Source: Armatimonadota bacterium (GTDB lineage Bacteria > Armatimonadota > JAAZEB01). Taken from it: a stretch of 5,984 nt of DNA. The stretch lies in NCBI GenBank assembly GCA_012841485.1, contig DUUU01000054.1:1-5984 (forward strand), in the 5' to 3' direction. The notes below the pieces were generated by a model. That model was not told the origin of the DNA. It made no database searches and was given only the letters and a program-made list of their open reading frames with translations. This document shows positions 1 to 5,898 of this stretch, one piece after another. The translations under genes were made by a program, and so were the position numbers. Numbering within the stretch: the stretch's first letter is position 1; each line of letters begins with the position of its first letter.

Positions 1-56
1 CGGGCATCCGCCGCGGCGGACGATCCGGCGGCCCGCGCGCCCGGCACCGCCCTGAT

Positions 57-64
57 GAGAGGAG
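57..64 (+). promoter_or_regulatory. Ribosome binding site for the M14 peptidase
   Basis: GAGAGGAG, a near-consensus Shine-Dalgarno, ends 5 nt before the ATG at 70. It overlaps the alternative in-frame ATG at 55 and therefore decides the start in favour of position 70. Confidence 0.75.
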
Positions 65-69
65 CCAAC

Positions 70-1206
70 ATGGCTTTGGAAGTAAGAACCGATTTCCCGG
101 GTGGGAACGCCTGTGCTATCGAAACGACGGCGCTTCCCGAACGTGACGTCGTCCGCTTCGCGGCTGATCCGCGCGGTGGCACCGAGGCGCTCTGGTTCTG
201 GGTGCGCATCGAAGGGTGCGCCGGCCGCCCGGTCGAGCTGGTACTCACGAACGCCGATACCTGCCTTGGTTTCGGCGGGGGCGGGAGAACCACACGCCCG
301 GTCTATCGATACGCCAGAGGCGACTGGGAACGGGTGGCCGACACTGAGCTCCGCACACTGCCGGATGGCCGACATGAGGCCGTCTGGGTGGTGAACCCGC
401 GGGCGTCCTCCTTCGATTTTGCCTTCTGCTACCCCTACCTCCCAGATGACCTGGCGCACACACTGGCCGAATGCTCGGGCTACTGGCATGAGGACGCAAT
501 CGGCGTCACGCAGAAGGGGCGGCCGCTCACTCGCCTGGCCAACGCGTTCGGCAACGAGCCCGCGCAGGCGGCCGGCATCTATGTCATCGCCCGGCAGCAT
601 GCCGGCGAGACGCCAGGCTCCTGGGTTCTCGATGGCCTTCTGCGACATGCGCAGCGCGCTCTCGATCCAGCGCAGATTCTCCTCTGGGCGGTGCCCTTCG
701 CTCACCTGGATGGCGTGGTGGAGGGTGACTACGGCAAGGATCCCTTCCCCCACGACCTCAACCGGGCATGGACGCGCCCGCCGATGCGCCACGAGGTGCT
801 CGTCGTGCAGAGAGACCTGGCGCGCTGGGCGCGCCGCTGCCACCCAGCGGTCGTTCTAGACCTGCATGGTCCCGGAGCCGCCGAGACGGAGGGCGCCTAC
901 TTCCATCTGCCGCGACCCTCGCGCCCCGCGGAGCACGTGGAAGCGACCCGCGCGGCGGCGCTCTATATCCGGGAACGCCTCCCCGCAGAGTTCATCCGTG
1001 AGCAGCCGGACGTGCAGGCGACCTACGCCTCTCGCTGGAGCGATGGCGGCATCCTGGGCAGTCACGTCTGGGACACACTGGCTATCCCGTCGCTCTGCCT
1101 GGAGACGCCGTATGCCCAGATTCGCGGGAAGGAGCTCTCTCGAGAGGACTATCGCGGGTTGGGCGCCGCGCTGCTCGAGGCGCTGGTGGCCTACACCCAA
1201 GCCTGA
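70..1206 (+). CDS. M14-family zinc carboxypeptidase-like protein (cytosolic carboxypeptidase type)
   Basis: Predicted 378-residue zinc metallopeptidase of the M14 superfamily. Residues about 1-130 are beta-rich and resemble the N-terminal domain of cytosolic carboxypeptidases, ending in an FCYPYLPDDL segment. The catalytic domain follows. Visible zinc ligands are H177 and E180 in RQHAGE, and H266 in DLHGP; substrate-carboxylate residues N231-R232 lie in HDLNRAW; the likely general base is E345 in LETPY. There is no signal peptide or membrane segment, so the protein is probably cytoplasmic. Family knowledge suggests removal of C-terminal residues from peptides, or deacylation or amide cleavage of small substrates; the actual substrate is not readable. 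An in-frame ATG at 55 exists, but the ATG at 70 is preferred because a strong Shine-Dalgarno lies 5 nt before it. The frame is open to the window edge upstream, so an unseen earlier start is not fully excluded. The gene converges on galM with 24 bp between stops. Confidence 0.87.
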   Translation: MALEVRTDFPGGNACAIETTALPERDVVRFAADPRGGTEALWFWVRIEGCAGRPVELVLTNADTCLGFGGGGRTTRPVYRYARGDWERVADTELRTLPDGRHEAVWVVNPRASSFDFAFCYPYLPDDLAHTLAECSGYWHEDAIGVTQKGRPLTRLANAFGNEPAQAAGIYVIARQHAGETPGSWVLDGLLRHAQRALDPAQILLWAVPFAHLDGVVEGDYGKDPFPHDLNRAWTRPPMRHEVLVVQRDLARWARRCHPAVVLDLHGPGAAETEGAYFHLPRPSRPAEHVEATRAAALYIRERLPAEFIREQPDVQATYASRWSDGGILGSHVWDTLAIPSLCLETPYAQIRGKELSREDYRGLGAALLEALVAYTQA

Positions 1207-1212
1207 TTCCAG

Positions 1213-1228
1213 GCGCCAGGCCCGGCGC
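1213..1228. terminator. Short GC hairpin between convergent stops (weak terminator candidate)
   Basis: GCGCC (1213-1217) pairs with GGCGC (1224-1228) around a 6-nt loop, giving a 5-bp all-GC stem in the 24-bp gap between the peptidase and galM stop codons. Neither strand has a T-tract after the stem, so intrinsic termination is doubtful. Its position between convergent genes is the main reason to list it. Confidence 0.25.
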
Positions 1229-1230
1229 GG

Positions 1231-2337
1231 TTACCGCGTCAGGAAGCGATACTCCATCGCCGACCGGTAGACCTGCCCGGGCCGCAGGACCACCGTCGGG
1301 AAGCGCGGCTGGTTTGGAGAATCGGGGAAGTGCTGCGGTTCGAGACAGAGTCCGTAGCACCGCCGATACACCTGGCCGCCCTTCCCGACGATTGTGCCGT
1401 CGAGGAAGTTGCCCGCGTAGAACTGAACCCCTGGCTCGGTGGTCCAGCACTCCAGGACGCGCCCGCTCGCAGGCTCCGTGACGCGCGCCGCCAGCCCAAG
1501 GGCGCCCGCCGGCTTGTCGAGCACCCAGTTGTGGTCATACCCGCCGGCGAACGCGAGTTGCTCCTCCTCCTGATCGATCCGCTCGCCGATGGGGCGCGGG
1601 CGCGTGAAATCGAAGGGCGTGCCAGCCACCGGAAGCAGCTCTCCCGTCGGGATCAGCGTGGCATCCACGGGGGTGATGTGCGCCCCCGCGATCATCATCT
1701 CGTGACCGAGGATATCGCCATTCCCCTGCCCCGCCAGGTTGAAGTAGGAGTGATGCGTCAGATTGCACACCGTCGCCTTGTCCGTGGTCGCCTCGAAGGA
1801 GAGGCGCAAGGCGTTGTCGTCTCCCAGGGAGTAGACCGCCCGGACGGCCAGTGTGCCGGGGAAGCCCTCTTCGCCATCAGGGCTGGTGTAGCGCAGTTCG
1901 AGCGCCGGCGCCTCCTCGCCGGGGATCACCTTCGCTGCCCACACCACTTTGTCGAAGCCGCAAACGCCACCGTGGAGGCTGTTTGGACCATCATTCGCGG
2001 CCAGCGTGTACGTCTTGCCATCCAGGGTAAACCGGGCGTCGGCGATGCGATTCCCATAGCGCCCCACGATGCACCCGAAATAGGGCGATGCCTTCAGGTA
2101 GCCGTCCAGCGTTTCGTAGCCAAGGACGACATCCGCCAGTGCCCCGGAACGGTCCGGCACATGCAGCGAGACAACGATGCCGCCATAGTTGGTAATCCGC
2201 GCCTCGCAGCCGTTCCTGTTGCGAAGCGTGAACAGCTCCACCGGAGTGCCCTCCGGCGTCTTCCCGAAGGGCTGTGACGTCACCAGCGCCCGCGCGCGCT
2301 CCGTGCTGCCCACGCCCGACGTCATATCCACTTGCAT
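1231..2337 (-). CDS. galM: Galactose mutarotase (aldose 1-epimerase)
   Basis: Interconverts the alpha and beta anomers of D-galactose, D-glucose and related aldoses, feeding the Leloir pathway; cytoplasmic. At 368 residues it is slightly longer than typical family members (about 340-350), the excess being about 20 residues at the N-terminus. Family signatures occur in order: GRYGNRI (92-98, with N96 and R97), SLHGG (H122), THHSYFNL (H195-H196), YDHNWVLD (D268), PGVQFYAGN (303-310 region) and CLEPQHFPDSPN (E333). By analogy with characterised GalM, H196 is the catalytic acid, E333 the catalytic base, and H122 and D268 bind substrate. All are present, so an active enzyme is expected. A GGGAG lies 7 nt before the ATG. 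Another in-frame ATG four codons in (at 2325) is possible, and the family core starts well after both. No secretion signal is seen, although some bacteria have exported mutarotases. The gene is divergent from the deacetylase-like gene and has no other gal or sugar-transport gene beside it in the window. Confidence 0.96.
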   Translation of the reverse strand: MQVDMTSGVGSTERARALVTSQPFGKTPEGTPVELFTLRNRNGCEARITNYGGIVVSLHVPDRSGALADVVLGYETLDGYLKASPYFGCIVGRYGNRIADARFTLDGKTYTLAANDGPNSLHGGVCGFDKVVWAAKVIPGEEAPALELRYTSPDGEEGFPGTLAVRAVYSLGDDNALRLSFEATTDKATVCNLTHHSYFNLAGQGNGDILGHEMMIAGAHITPVDATLIPTGELLPVAGTPFDFTRPRPIGERIDQEEEQLAFAGGYDHNWVLDKPAGALGLAARVTEPASGRVLECWTTEPGVQFYAGNFLDGTIVGKGGQVYRRCYGLCLEPQHFPDSPNQPRFPTVVLRPGQVYRSAMEYRFLTR

Positions 2338-2344
2338 CTCCTAT

Positions 2345-2349
2345 CTCCC
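2345..2349 (-). promoter_or_regulatory. Ribosome binding site for galM
   Basis: On the minus strand GGGAG is followed by 7 nt and then the ATG at 2337. A second purine block, AGGAG, touches that ATG directly; it is too close to serve it and 12 nt from the next in-frame ATG at 2325. The GGGAG spacing favours the start at 2337. Confidence 0.55.
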
Positions 2350-2418
2350 ATCCCACCGAGCGCATCCCTGGGCACCCGAAATCACCGGGTAGAGAACCCG
2401 CCCGGGCCATGGCTCTCT

Positions 2419-2440
2419 ATTTGACGCCTCTGCGTCCAAT
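2419..2440. promoter_or_regulatory. 22-bp near-perfect inverted repeat, candidate operator in the galM / deacetylase divergent region
   Basis: ATTTGACGC (2419-2427) and GCGTCCAAT (2432-2440) are inverted copies matching at 8 of 9 positions around a 4-bp centre, CTCT. The element sits 82 bp from the galM start and 161 bp from the deacetylase-like start, in the only shared non-coding region. Size and symmetry fit a dimeric repressor site. The left arm also contains TTGACG, a good -35 hexamer on the plus strand, but no good -10 follows at 16-18 bp. The regulator is unknown. The rest of 2338-2601 shows only short GC-rich palindromes, such as a CGGGT/ACCCG stem at 2386-2400. Confidence 0.45.
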
Positions 2441-2601
2441 CTCCTCCCGACGCCGCCGGATGCGCCATCGAGACGTCGCGGGCCGCGCGCCGCCCTGGAG
2501 AAGGAGGGCAGCCGCCTGGGGCCGAACACGCCTGTGACCACGATCCCCCCCGTAACGGATGGGTCTGTGGCCACCTGCTGGAGAGCGAGAGAACGCCCGA
2601 T

Positions 2602-4056
2602 ATGATCACTCCCTCGTCACTGACGCTACCCTGTGCCGTTCAGTTGGTCCTTGATGATGTCGGCTGGCGCGAAGGTTGGAGCCTGGCTGAAGAGGGCGGT
2701 CCCTGGCGGGCCGGCGTGAATCGCCTGCTCGGCGTGGAGGACTACGCCGCGGTCGCGCAGCTGGGTGAAGCCCTTGGGACCCGCCCGCAATGCGCGATGG
2801 TCCTCTGTGAATGGGACCGCGAAAACGTCTGCGCGGGCTATCCGACGACGACGCACGCGGGGCCGGCGTGGGACAACCGGCATCGCGCCGGGGATTGGGC
2901 TTCCGAAGCGACCGAGCTCTTCATGCGCCGGGCAGCACACCTGGAGTTCGCCCTGCACGGCGTCGGCCACGAGCATTGGGAAGCGGGCCACCGTACGCGC
3001 GCAGAGTGGTATGGCCGCGACGGCAATCGCCGCTGGCCGTGGGAGGTGTTGCAGGGGCACCTGGAGTGCTTCCGCCGGATCATGGGGCAGTATGACCTCG
3101 GCCCCGAGGCAGGGTTCGCCTTCCCATCCAGTTTTGTGCCGTGCGCCTTTTGCTACTACTGGGATGACAACGACGCGCAGTCGACCGGGGCGCTGATGCG
3201 CAGCGCCGGCATCACCCGGATCTCCACGCCCTTCTCCTCGTGCACCTTCGCCGGGGGGCCGCCGCTCCGGCCGGACGGCGGCTTCGACCACGGCCTGCTC
3301 GTGCTCGACCGCGGCAACAGCGGCGTGCCTTACGATGCCTATGCCACCGTGCCCGAGAGACTGCCAACGACCGCGATCTGCGGTATCCACTGGCCAAACG
3401 TCTTGATGCCCGATCCGGCGCGGAATGGCGAATCGGTCGCGCTCTGGATCGACTACCTCCGAAGGATAGCAGCCCAGCCCGATAGGATGCTCGCCGCTAA
3501 CACCGCAGAGGCGTTCTCGCAGTGGGTTTACTGCCGGTTCGCGGCGCTACGCCCCCATGGCGCAGGCCGCTACACGCTCGACACATCCGGCGTGCCCGAG
3601 GCCGCGCGGCTCTATGCCGAGGGCCCCATCCTGAAGCTCCCGCTGGGCGCGGGCCAACGGGTGAGCGACTTCACGGGCGAGGGCGTCCGGCCGATCGCCA
3701 GTTGGGAGAGCGACGGCTTTACCTATCTTCGCCTCCGCCTGGAGGAGTGGGGCCAGGCATCCTTCACGCTGAGGCTGGGAGAGAGCCCCCTTCCCAGCGT
3801 GGTTATCGATCGCGGCACCTGCGACGTGCTGGATCTGGAGACCCTCTCGCCCATGGCGCTGCGCCTGCGGGCGAGGGTCTACGGTAGCCAGTCGATGCGG
3901 CTTCGTACCCCCTTCCCACCCATGCGCGTGGAAGTATGCGGCCCGAAGGTAAGCCTTCGCGGCTGGCGCCATGATCCGCTGGCAAGCGTCACCGAGCTGG
4001 ATCTCGAGGCGCGTGACCCTCAAGGGGGAATCGCCGAAGTCATCCTGCGCCCATGA
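2602..4056 (+). CDS. Divergent polysaccharide-deacetylase-like (NodB-fold) protein with C-terminal beta domain
   Basis: A 484-residue protein with no clear close family. Residues about 10-300 carry features of the NodB/polysaccharide deacetylase superfamily: an early acidic pair D18-D19 in LVLDDVGW (where TFDD normally occurs), a metal-binding-like H119-x3-H123 in LHGVGHEHW (where HSxxH occurs), FAFPSSFVP at 172-180 in place of the RxPYG loop, and GIHWPN (H263) where the last histidine motif sits. These suggest metal-dependent deacetylation of an N- or O-acetylated sugar, but every motif is atypical, so a related hydrolase is possible. Residues about 330-484 are rich in short beta strands, as in an accessory or carbohydrate-binding sandwich domain. 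No signal peptide is seen, which is unusual for a wall-directed deacetylase and favours a cytoplasmic sugar substrate. The Shine-Dalgarno is weak (GAGAGA about 10 nt upstream), but D18-D19 fixes the start to near here. It is divergent from galM and its stop is 110 bp before the preferred aminotransferase start. Confidence 0.6.
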   Translation: MITPSSLTLPCAVQLVLDDVGWREGWSLAEEGGPWRAGVNRLLGVEDYAAVAQLGEALGTRPQCAMVLCEWDRENVCAGYPTTTHAGPAWDNRHRAGDWASEATELFMRRAAHLEFALHGVGHEHWEAGHRTRAEWYGRDGNRRWPWEVLQGHLECFRRIMGQYDLGPEAGFAFPSSFVPCAFCYYWDDNDAQSTGALMRSAGITRISTPFSSCTFAGGPPLRPDGGFDHGLLVLDRGNSGVPYDAYATVPERLPTTAICGIHWPNVLMPDPARNGESVALWIDYLRRIAAQPDRMLAANTAEAFSQWVYCRFAALRPHGAGRYTLDTSGVPEAARLYAEGPILKLPLGAGQRVSDFTGEGVRPIASWESDGFTYLRLRLEEWGQASFTLRLGESPLPSVVIDRGTCDVLDLETLSPMALRLRARVYGSQSMRLRTPFPPMRVEVCGPKVSLRGWRHDPLASVTELDLEARDPQGGIAEVILRP

Positions 4057-4103
4057 GTTGGTCCCGAACCGATGGCGTCTCCACCGGCCAAGGCGTGGCG
4101 AAA

Positions 4104-4119
4104 AGCCCCTGGGGAGGCT
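4104..4119. terminator. GC hairpin flanked by an A-tract, weak terminator candidate
   Basis: AGCCCC (4104-4109) pairs with GGAGGCT (4113-4119) with one bulged A and a 3-nt loop. Upstream lies AAA, so read on the minus strand the hairpin is followed by CTTTT, the form of a short intrinsic terminator. On the plus strand no T-run follows. It lies after the deacetylase-like gene and before the aminotransferase promoter; no minus-strand gene needs it here, so its role is uncertain. Confidence 0.25.
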
Positions 4120-4130
4120 GCGCCTTCTGC

Positions 4131-4160
4131 TTGATCGCAAGCCGCCGGTCAGGGTATACT
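4131..4160 (+). promoter_or_regulatory. Sigma70-like promoter directly before the aminotransferase (apparently leaderless)
   Basis: TTGATC (4131-4136, 4 of 6 to the -35 consensus), an 18-bp spacer and TATACT (4155-4160, 5 of 6 to the -10 consensus). A start site 7 nt after the -10 falls on the A of the ATG at 4167, so the mRNA would have no 5' leader. No Shine-Dalgarno precedes this ATG apart from a GGTGGT that touches it. In such GC-rich sequence a TATACT in this exact position is unlikely to be chance, but transcription has not been shown. Confidence 0.6.
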
Positions 4161-4166
4161 GGTGGT

Positions 4167-5540
4167 ATGGAGACCACAGCGGAGGCGGGCATTCAGACGG
4201 GGGAAAACAACGCGGGACGGCCACCCTTTCCGGGGCCGGCCAGCGCGGCGATGATCGCGGAGCTGGACCGCTACGTCCTGGCGGATGTGCGCCCCTTCGT
4301 GGTGGACCTCGCGGGGTGCCACGGGATGTGGCTGGCCACCATCGATGGGCAGCAGATCTTCGACTGGGCGGGCTACTACGCCTCCAAGCTGATCGGGCAC
4401 AACCACCCCGGCCTGTACGAGCCGGAGTACGTGGAGCGGCTGGTGCGCGCCGCCAACAACAAGGTAGCAAACCCCGATTTCCTCACTCCCGAGTGCCTTG
4501 AGTATTACCGCACCCTCCATCGCCTGGCCCCCGAGTGTATGCGCAATCCGCAGCTCGAGGTGTACGCCGTCAACTCCGGCGCCGAGGCGGTTGAGAATAT
4601 GATGAAGTATTTCATCAACCTCTACCACCAGCGCCACGGCGGGCAGCTCCCTCCGGATCGGACCCACCGCTTCCTCTATTTCGAGCAGGCGTTCCACGGG
4701 CGCACGATTTTCGCGCTCAACGTGACGCAGACGGTGGATCCGGTGGCGACGAAAGATTTTCACGGCTTCATCCCGGGGAATGTGCAGGTGCCCTTCCCCG
4801 CCATCGACACCTCGCAATCGGATGCGGAGAACCGGCGGCGCACCGAGGAGGCGCTTCAGACCATCGCCGCGCTGCTAGAGCGCTTCCAGGGCGAAGTAGT
4901 CGGCATTGTCACCGAGCCGATCCAGGGCGCAGGCGGGCACCGCTGCGCCGAGCCGGAGTTCTTCCAGGGCCTCAGCCGACTTGCACACGAGCACTCGGTC
5001 TTTCTCGGCTTTGATGAAGTGCAGACCGCGGGCGGCCCGACCGGCGCGATCTTCATGGCGGACCAGCTCGATCTCCCCTATCCGCCCCAGGCAATCGCCA
5101 CGGCAAAGAAGTTCGGGGCGGGCGTGGTCTACATGCTCCACCCGATGGAGGATCGCGGCATCCTCGACTCCACCTGGGGAGGGAGCCTGGCCGACATGGT
5201 GCGCTTTGTCCAGGAGATGAAGATCGTGGAGCGCGAGGGGCTGATCCCGGCCGCGGTCCGCAAGGGCGAGCTCCTGGCGGACGGCCTGCGCGCGCTGTCA
5301 GGCCGGTTCCCGGATCTGGTGCGCAACGTGCGCGGGCTGGGGCTCTACCAGGGCTTCACGCTTCCCTCGCCAGAGCTGCGCGCCCGGCTGATCCAAACGG
5401 CTCTTCAAGAGGAAAACCTGCTCCTGCTTGGCGCAGGATCCCGCTCCATCCGCACCCGCCCGAATCTGAGCGTGACCGAGGAGGAGATCGACCTCTTCCT
5501 GGAGCTGCTGGAGCGCAGCCTCGCCACCCTCGGCAGTTGA
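4167..5540 (+). CDS. Class III PLP-dependent aminotransferase, L-lysine 6-transaminase-like
   Basis: A 457-residue fold-type I aminotransferase of class III (the omega-amino acid group); cytoplasmic, transferring an amino group from a donor, usually to 2-oxoglutarate or pyruvate, with pyridoxal phosphate. Visible signatures: NSGAEAVENMMK from N136, AFHGRT (175-180, cofactor-stacking region), TEPIQGAGG (E250), FDEVQT (D283 bonds the pyridine nitrogen), ATAKKFGAG (K314 or K315 is the Schiff-base lysine) and DSTWGG (334-339, phosphate loop). The FDEVQT context, the KK pair and STWGG with LADMVR closely resemble L-lysine 6-transaminase (lat) as I recall it, so lysine or another omega-amine donor is the best guess; substrate is not certain. 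The frame extends upstream to an ATG at 4053 that overlaps the previous stop (ATGA), but those 38 residues look non-family, lack a Shine-Dalgarno and span the promoter at 4131-4160, so 4167 is preferred. All key catalytic residues are present. Confidence 0.9.
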   Translation: METTAEAGIQTGENNAGRPPFPGPASAAMIAELDRYVLADVRPFVVDLAGCHGMWLATIDGQQIFDWAGYYASKLIGHNHPGLYEPEYVERLVRAANNKVANPDFLTPECLEYYRTLHRLAPECMRNPQLEVYAVNSGAEAVENMMKYFINLYHQRHGGQLPPDRTHRFLYFEQAFHGRTIFALNVTQTVDPVATKDFHGFIPGNVQVPFPAIDTSQSDAENRRRTEEALQTIAALLERFQGEVVGIVTEPIQGAGGHRCAEPEFFQGLSRLAHEHSVFLGFDEVQTAGGPTGAIFMADQLDLPYPPQAIATAKKFGAGVVYMLHPMEDRGILDSTWGGSLADMVRFVQEMKIVEREGLIPAAVRKGELLADGLRALSGRFPDLVRNVRGLGLYQGFTLPSPELRARLIQTALQEENLLLLGAGSRSIRTRPNLSVTEEEIDLFLELLERSLATLGS

Positions 5541-5714
5541 CCCCGCGCCCGATAGCCCGGCTACCGGCCCTCGTGACCACCCCTTCCACGCCCAACCGCC
5601 TCACCAGCCCGTGGACTGGCTCCCGCGAGAATGTTAGAGTTCTGTTAACGCTGAACCGCAGGCAAGGATCCGACGTCAAAGATAGCAAACAGGAATGGTG
5701 GTCGGGCCTGAACT

Positions 5715-5761
5715 GGGGCGGAGGCCGAGGTGATCTCCCCTTTGGCGTCCGCCGCCCTCGG
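5715..5761 (+). other. Two interlocking complementary pairs, possible structured RNA or pseudoknot
   Basis: GGCGGA (5717-5722) is the reverse complement of TCCGCC (5748-5753), and CCGAGG (5725-5730) is the reverse complement of CCTCGG (5756-5761). The arms are ordered A, B, A', B', so the stems either alternate or form a pseudoknot. The first stem can extend by G-C pairs past a one-base bulge. In sequence this GC-rich, 6-bp matches arise by chance, so this is only a candidate. Confidence 0.25.
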
Positions 5762-5803
5762 TGTGCAAAGTATTGGAACGCTACACACCCGGCGTGAGTG
5801 CCC

Positions 5804-5896
5804 ATGCGCCGGGCCATCTATTGGCCGGCGCTCGTTCCGCTGATCTCCCTGGAAGCACCCGGGCGCATCTATGGCCGGCCTCGAGGGATCCCATAA
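5804..5896 (+). CDS. Possible 30-residue leader ORF before the membrane gene
   Basis: ATG at 5804, 30 codons, TAA at 5894-5896, ending 2 nt before the ATG at 5899. The predicted peptide begins MRRAIYWPAL and ends GRIYGRPRGIP. It has no strong Shine-Dalgarno; an in-frame GTG at 5798 is an alternative start. Both imperfect direct repeats lie inside it, and their shared CATCTAT core falls in the same frame, each giving an Ile-Tyr pair. The near-contact with the next gene would allow translational coupling. It may be chance, since a 30-codon open frame is common in GC-rich DNA. No function is recognised. Confidence 0.2.
   Translation: MRRAIYWPALVPLISLEAPGRIYGRPRGIP
5809..5834 (+). repeat. Imperfect direct repeat, copy 1
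   Basis: Begins CCGGGCCATCTATTGG and continues CCGGCGCTCG. It matches copy 2 in 24 positions, the only differences being three single-base insertions or deletions. The copy is itself partly palindromic: CCGGGCCA (5809-5816) can fold on TGGCCGG (5822-5828) with loop TCTAT and one bulged G. Confidence 0.6.
5859..5883 (+). repeat. Imperfect direct repeat, copy 2
   Basis: Begins CCGGGCGCATCTATGG and continues CCGGCCTCG, starting 50 bp after copy 1. It can fold similarly, CCGGGCGCA (5859-5867) on TGGCCGG (5872-5878) with loop TCTA and two bulged G residues. It ends 15 bp before the start codon at 5899, where a repressor or an RNA hairpin could affect expression. Confidence 0.6.
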
Positions 5897-5898
5897 AT

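Larger units (their letters stand above)
5541..5898. other. 358-bp gene-poor region between the aminotransferase and the partial membrane gene
   Basis: No established gene is recognisable here. In order it holds an 11-bp interrupted palindrome TAGCC-C-GGCTA (5553-5563); a relatively AT-rich patch at about 5628-5700 with GTTA/TTAAC motifs, where a promoter could lie although no good -35/-10 pair was found; two interlocking GC stems (5715-5761); GGTGTG (5760-5765) matched by CACACC (5784-5789) across 18 nt; and two imperfect direct repeats (5809-5834 and 5859-5883). No classical intrinsic terminator with a T-run follows the aminotransferase, and no tRNA-like fold was seen. Confidence 0.6.

Noticed and set aside
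2..55. Possible C-terminus of an upstream gene ending at TGA 53-55
   Set aside because: The 17 readable codons translate to a low-complexity Arg/Pro-rich tail, and the frame continuous with gene 1 is also open, so the upstream coding frame cannot be decided.
1330..2277. Long open frame (315 codons) on the plus strand opposite galM
   Set aside because: It lies wholly antisense to a galM with all catalytic motifs intact, and its translation shows no recognisable family; it is a GC-bias shadow.
2421..2449. TTGACG as the -35 element of a plus-strand promoter for the deacetylase-like gene
   Set aside because: No acceptable -10 hexamer occurs 16-18 bp downstream; the hexamer is better explained as part of the inverted repeat.
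2626..3390. Minus-strand open frame of 254 codons opposite the deacetylase-like gene
   Set aside because: The translation is low-complexity and family-free, whereas the plus-strand protein has ordered motifs and a plausible domain layout.
3547..4470. Minus-strand open frame of 307 codons across the 3' end of the deacetylase-like gene and the aminotransferase start
   Set aside because: Very rich in Arg, Pro, Ser and Ala with no family features, and overlaps two supported genes and a promoter.
5557..5567. CCGG-CTA-CCGG hairpin as terminator of the aminotransferase
   Set aside because: Only a 4-bp stem with no T-run after it.
5537..5797. 86-codon frame starting with TTG over the aminotransferase stop
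   Set aside because: Stop-start overlap of the TTGA type is suggestive, but the peptide has no recognisable domain, there is no Shine-Dalgarno, and composition looks non-coding.
5356..5817. 153-codon minus-strand frame across the aminotransferase 3' end
   Set aside because: About 40% of it is antisense to a conserved enzyme, the remainder is Arg/Gly/Pro-rich, and no ribosome site or family signature is seen.
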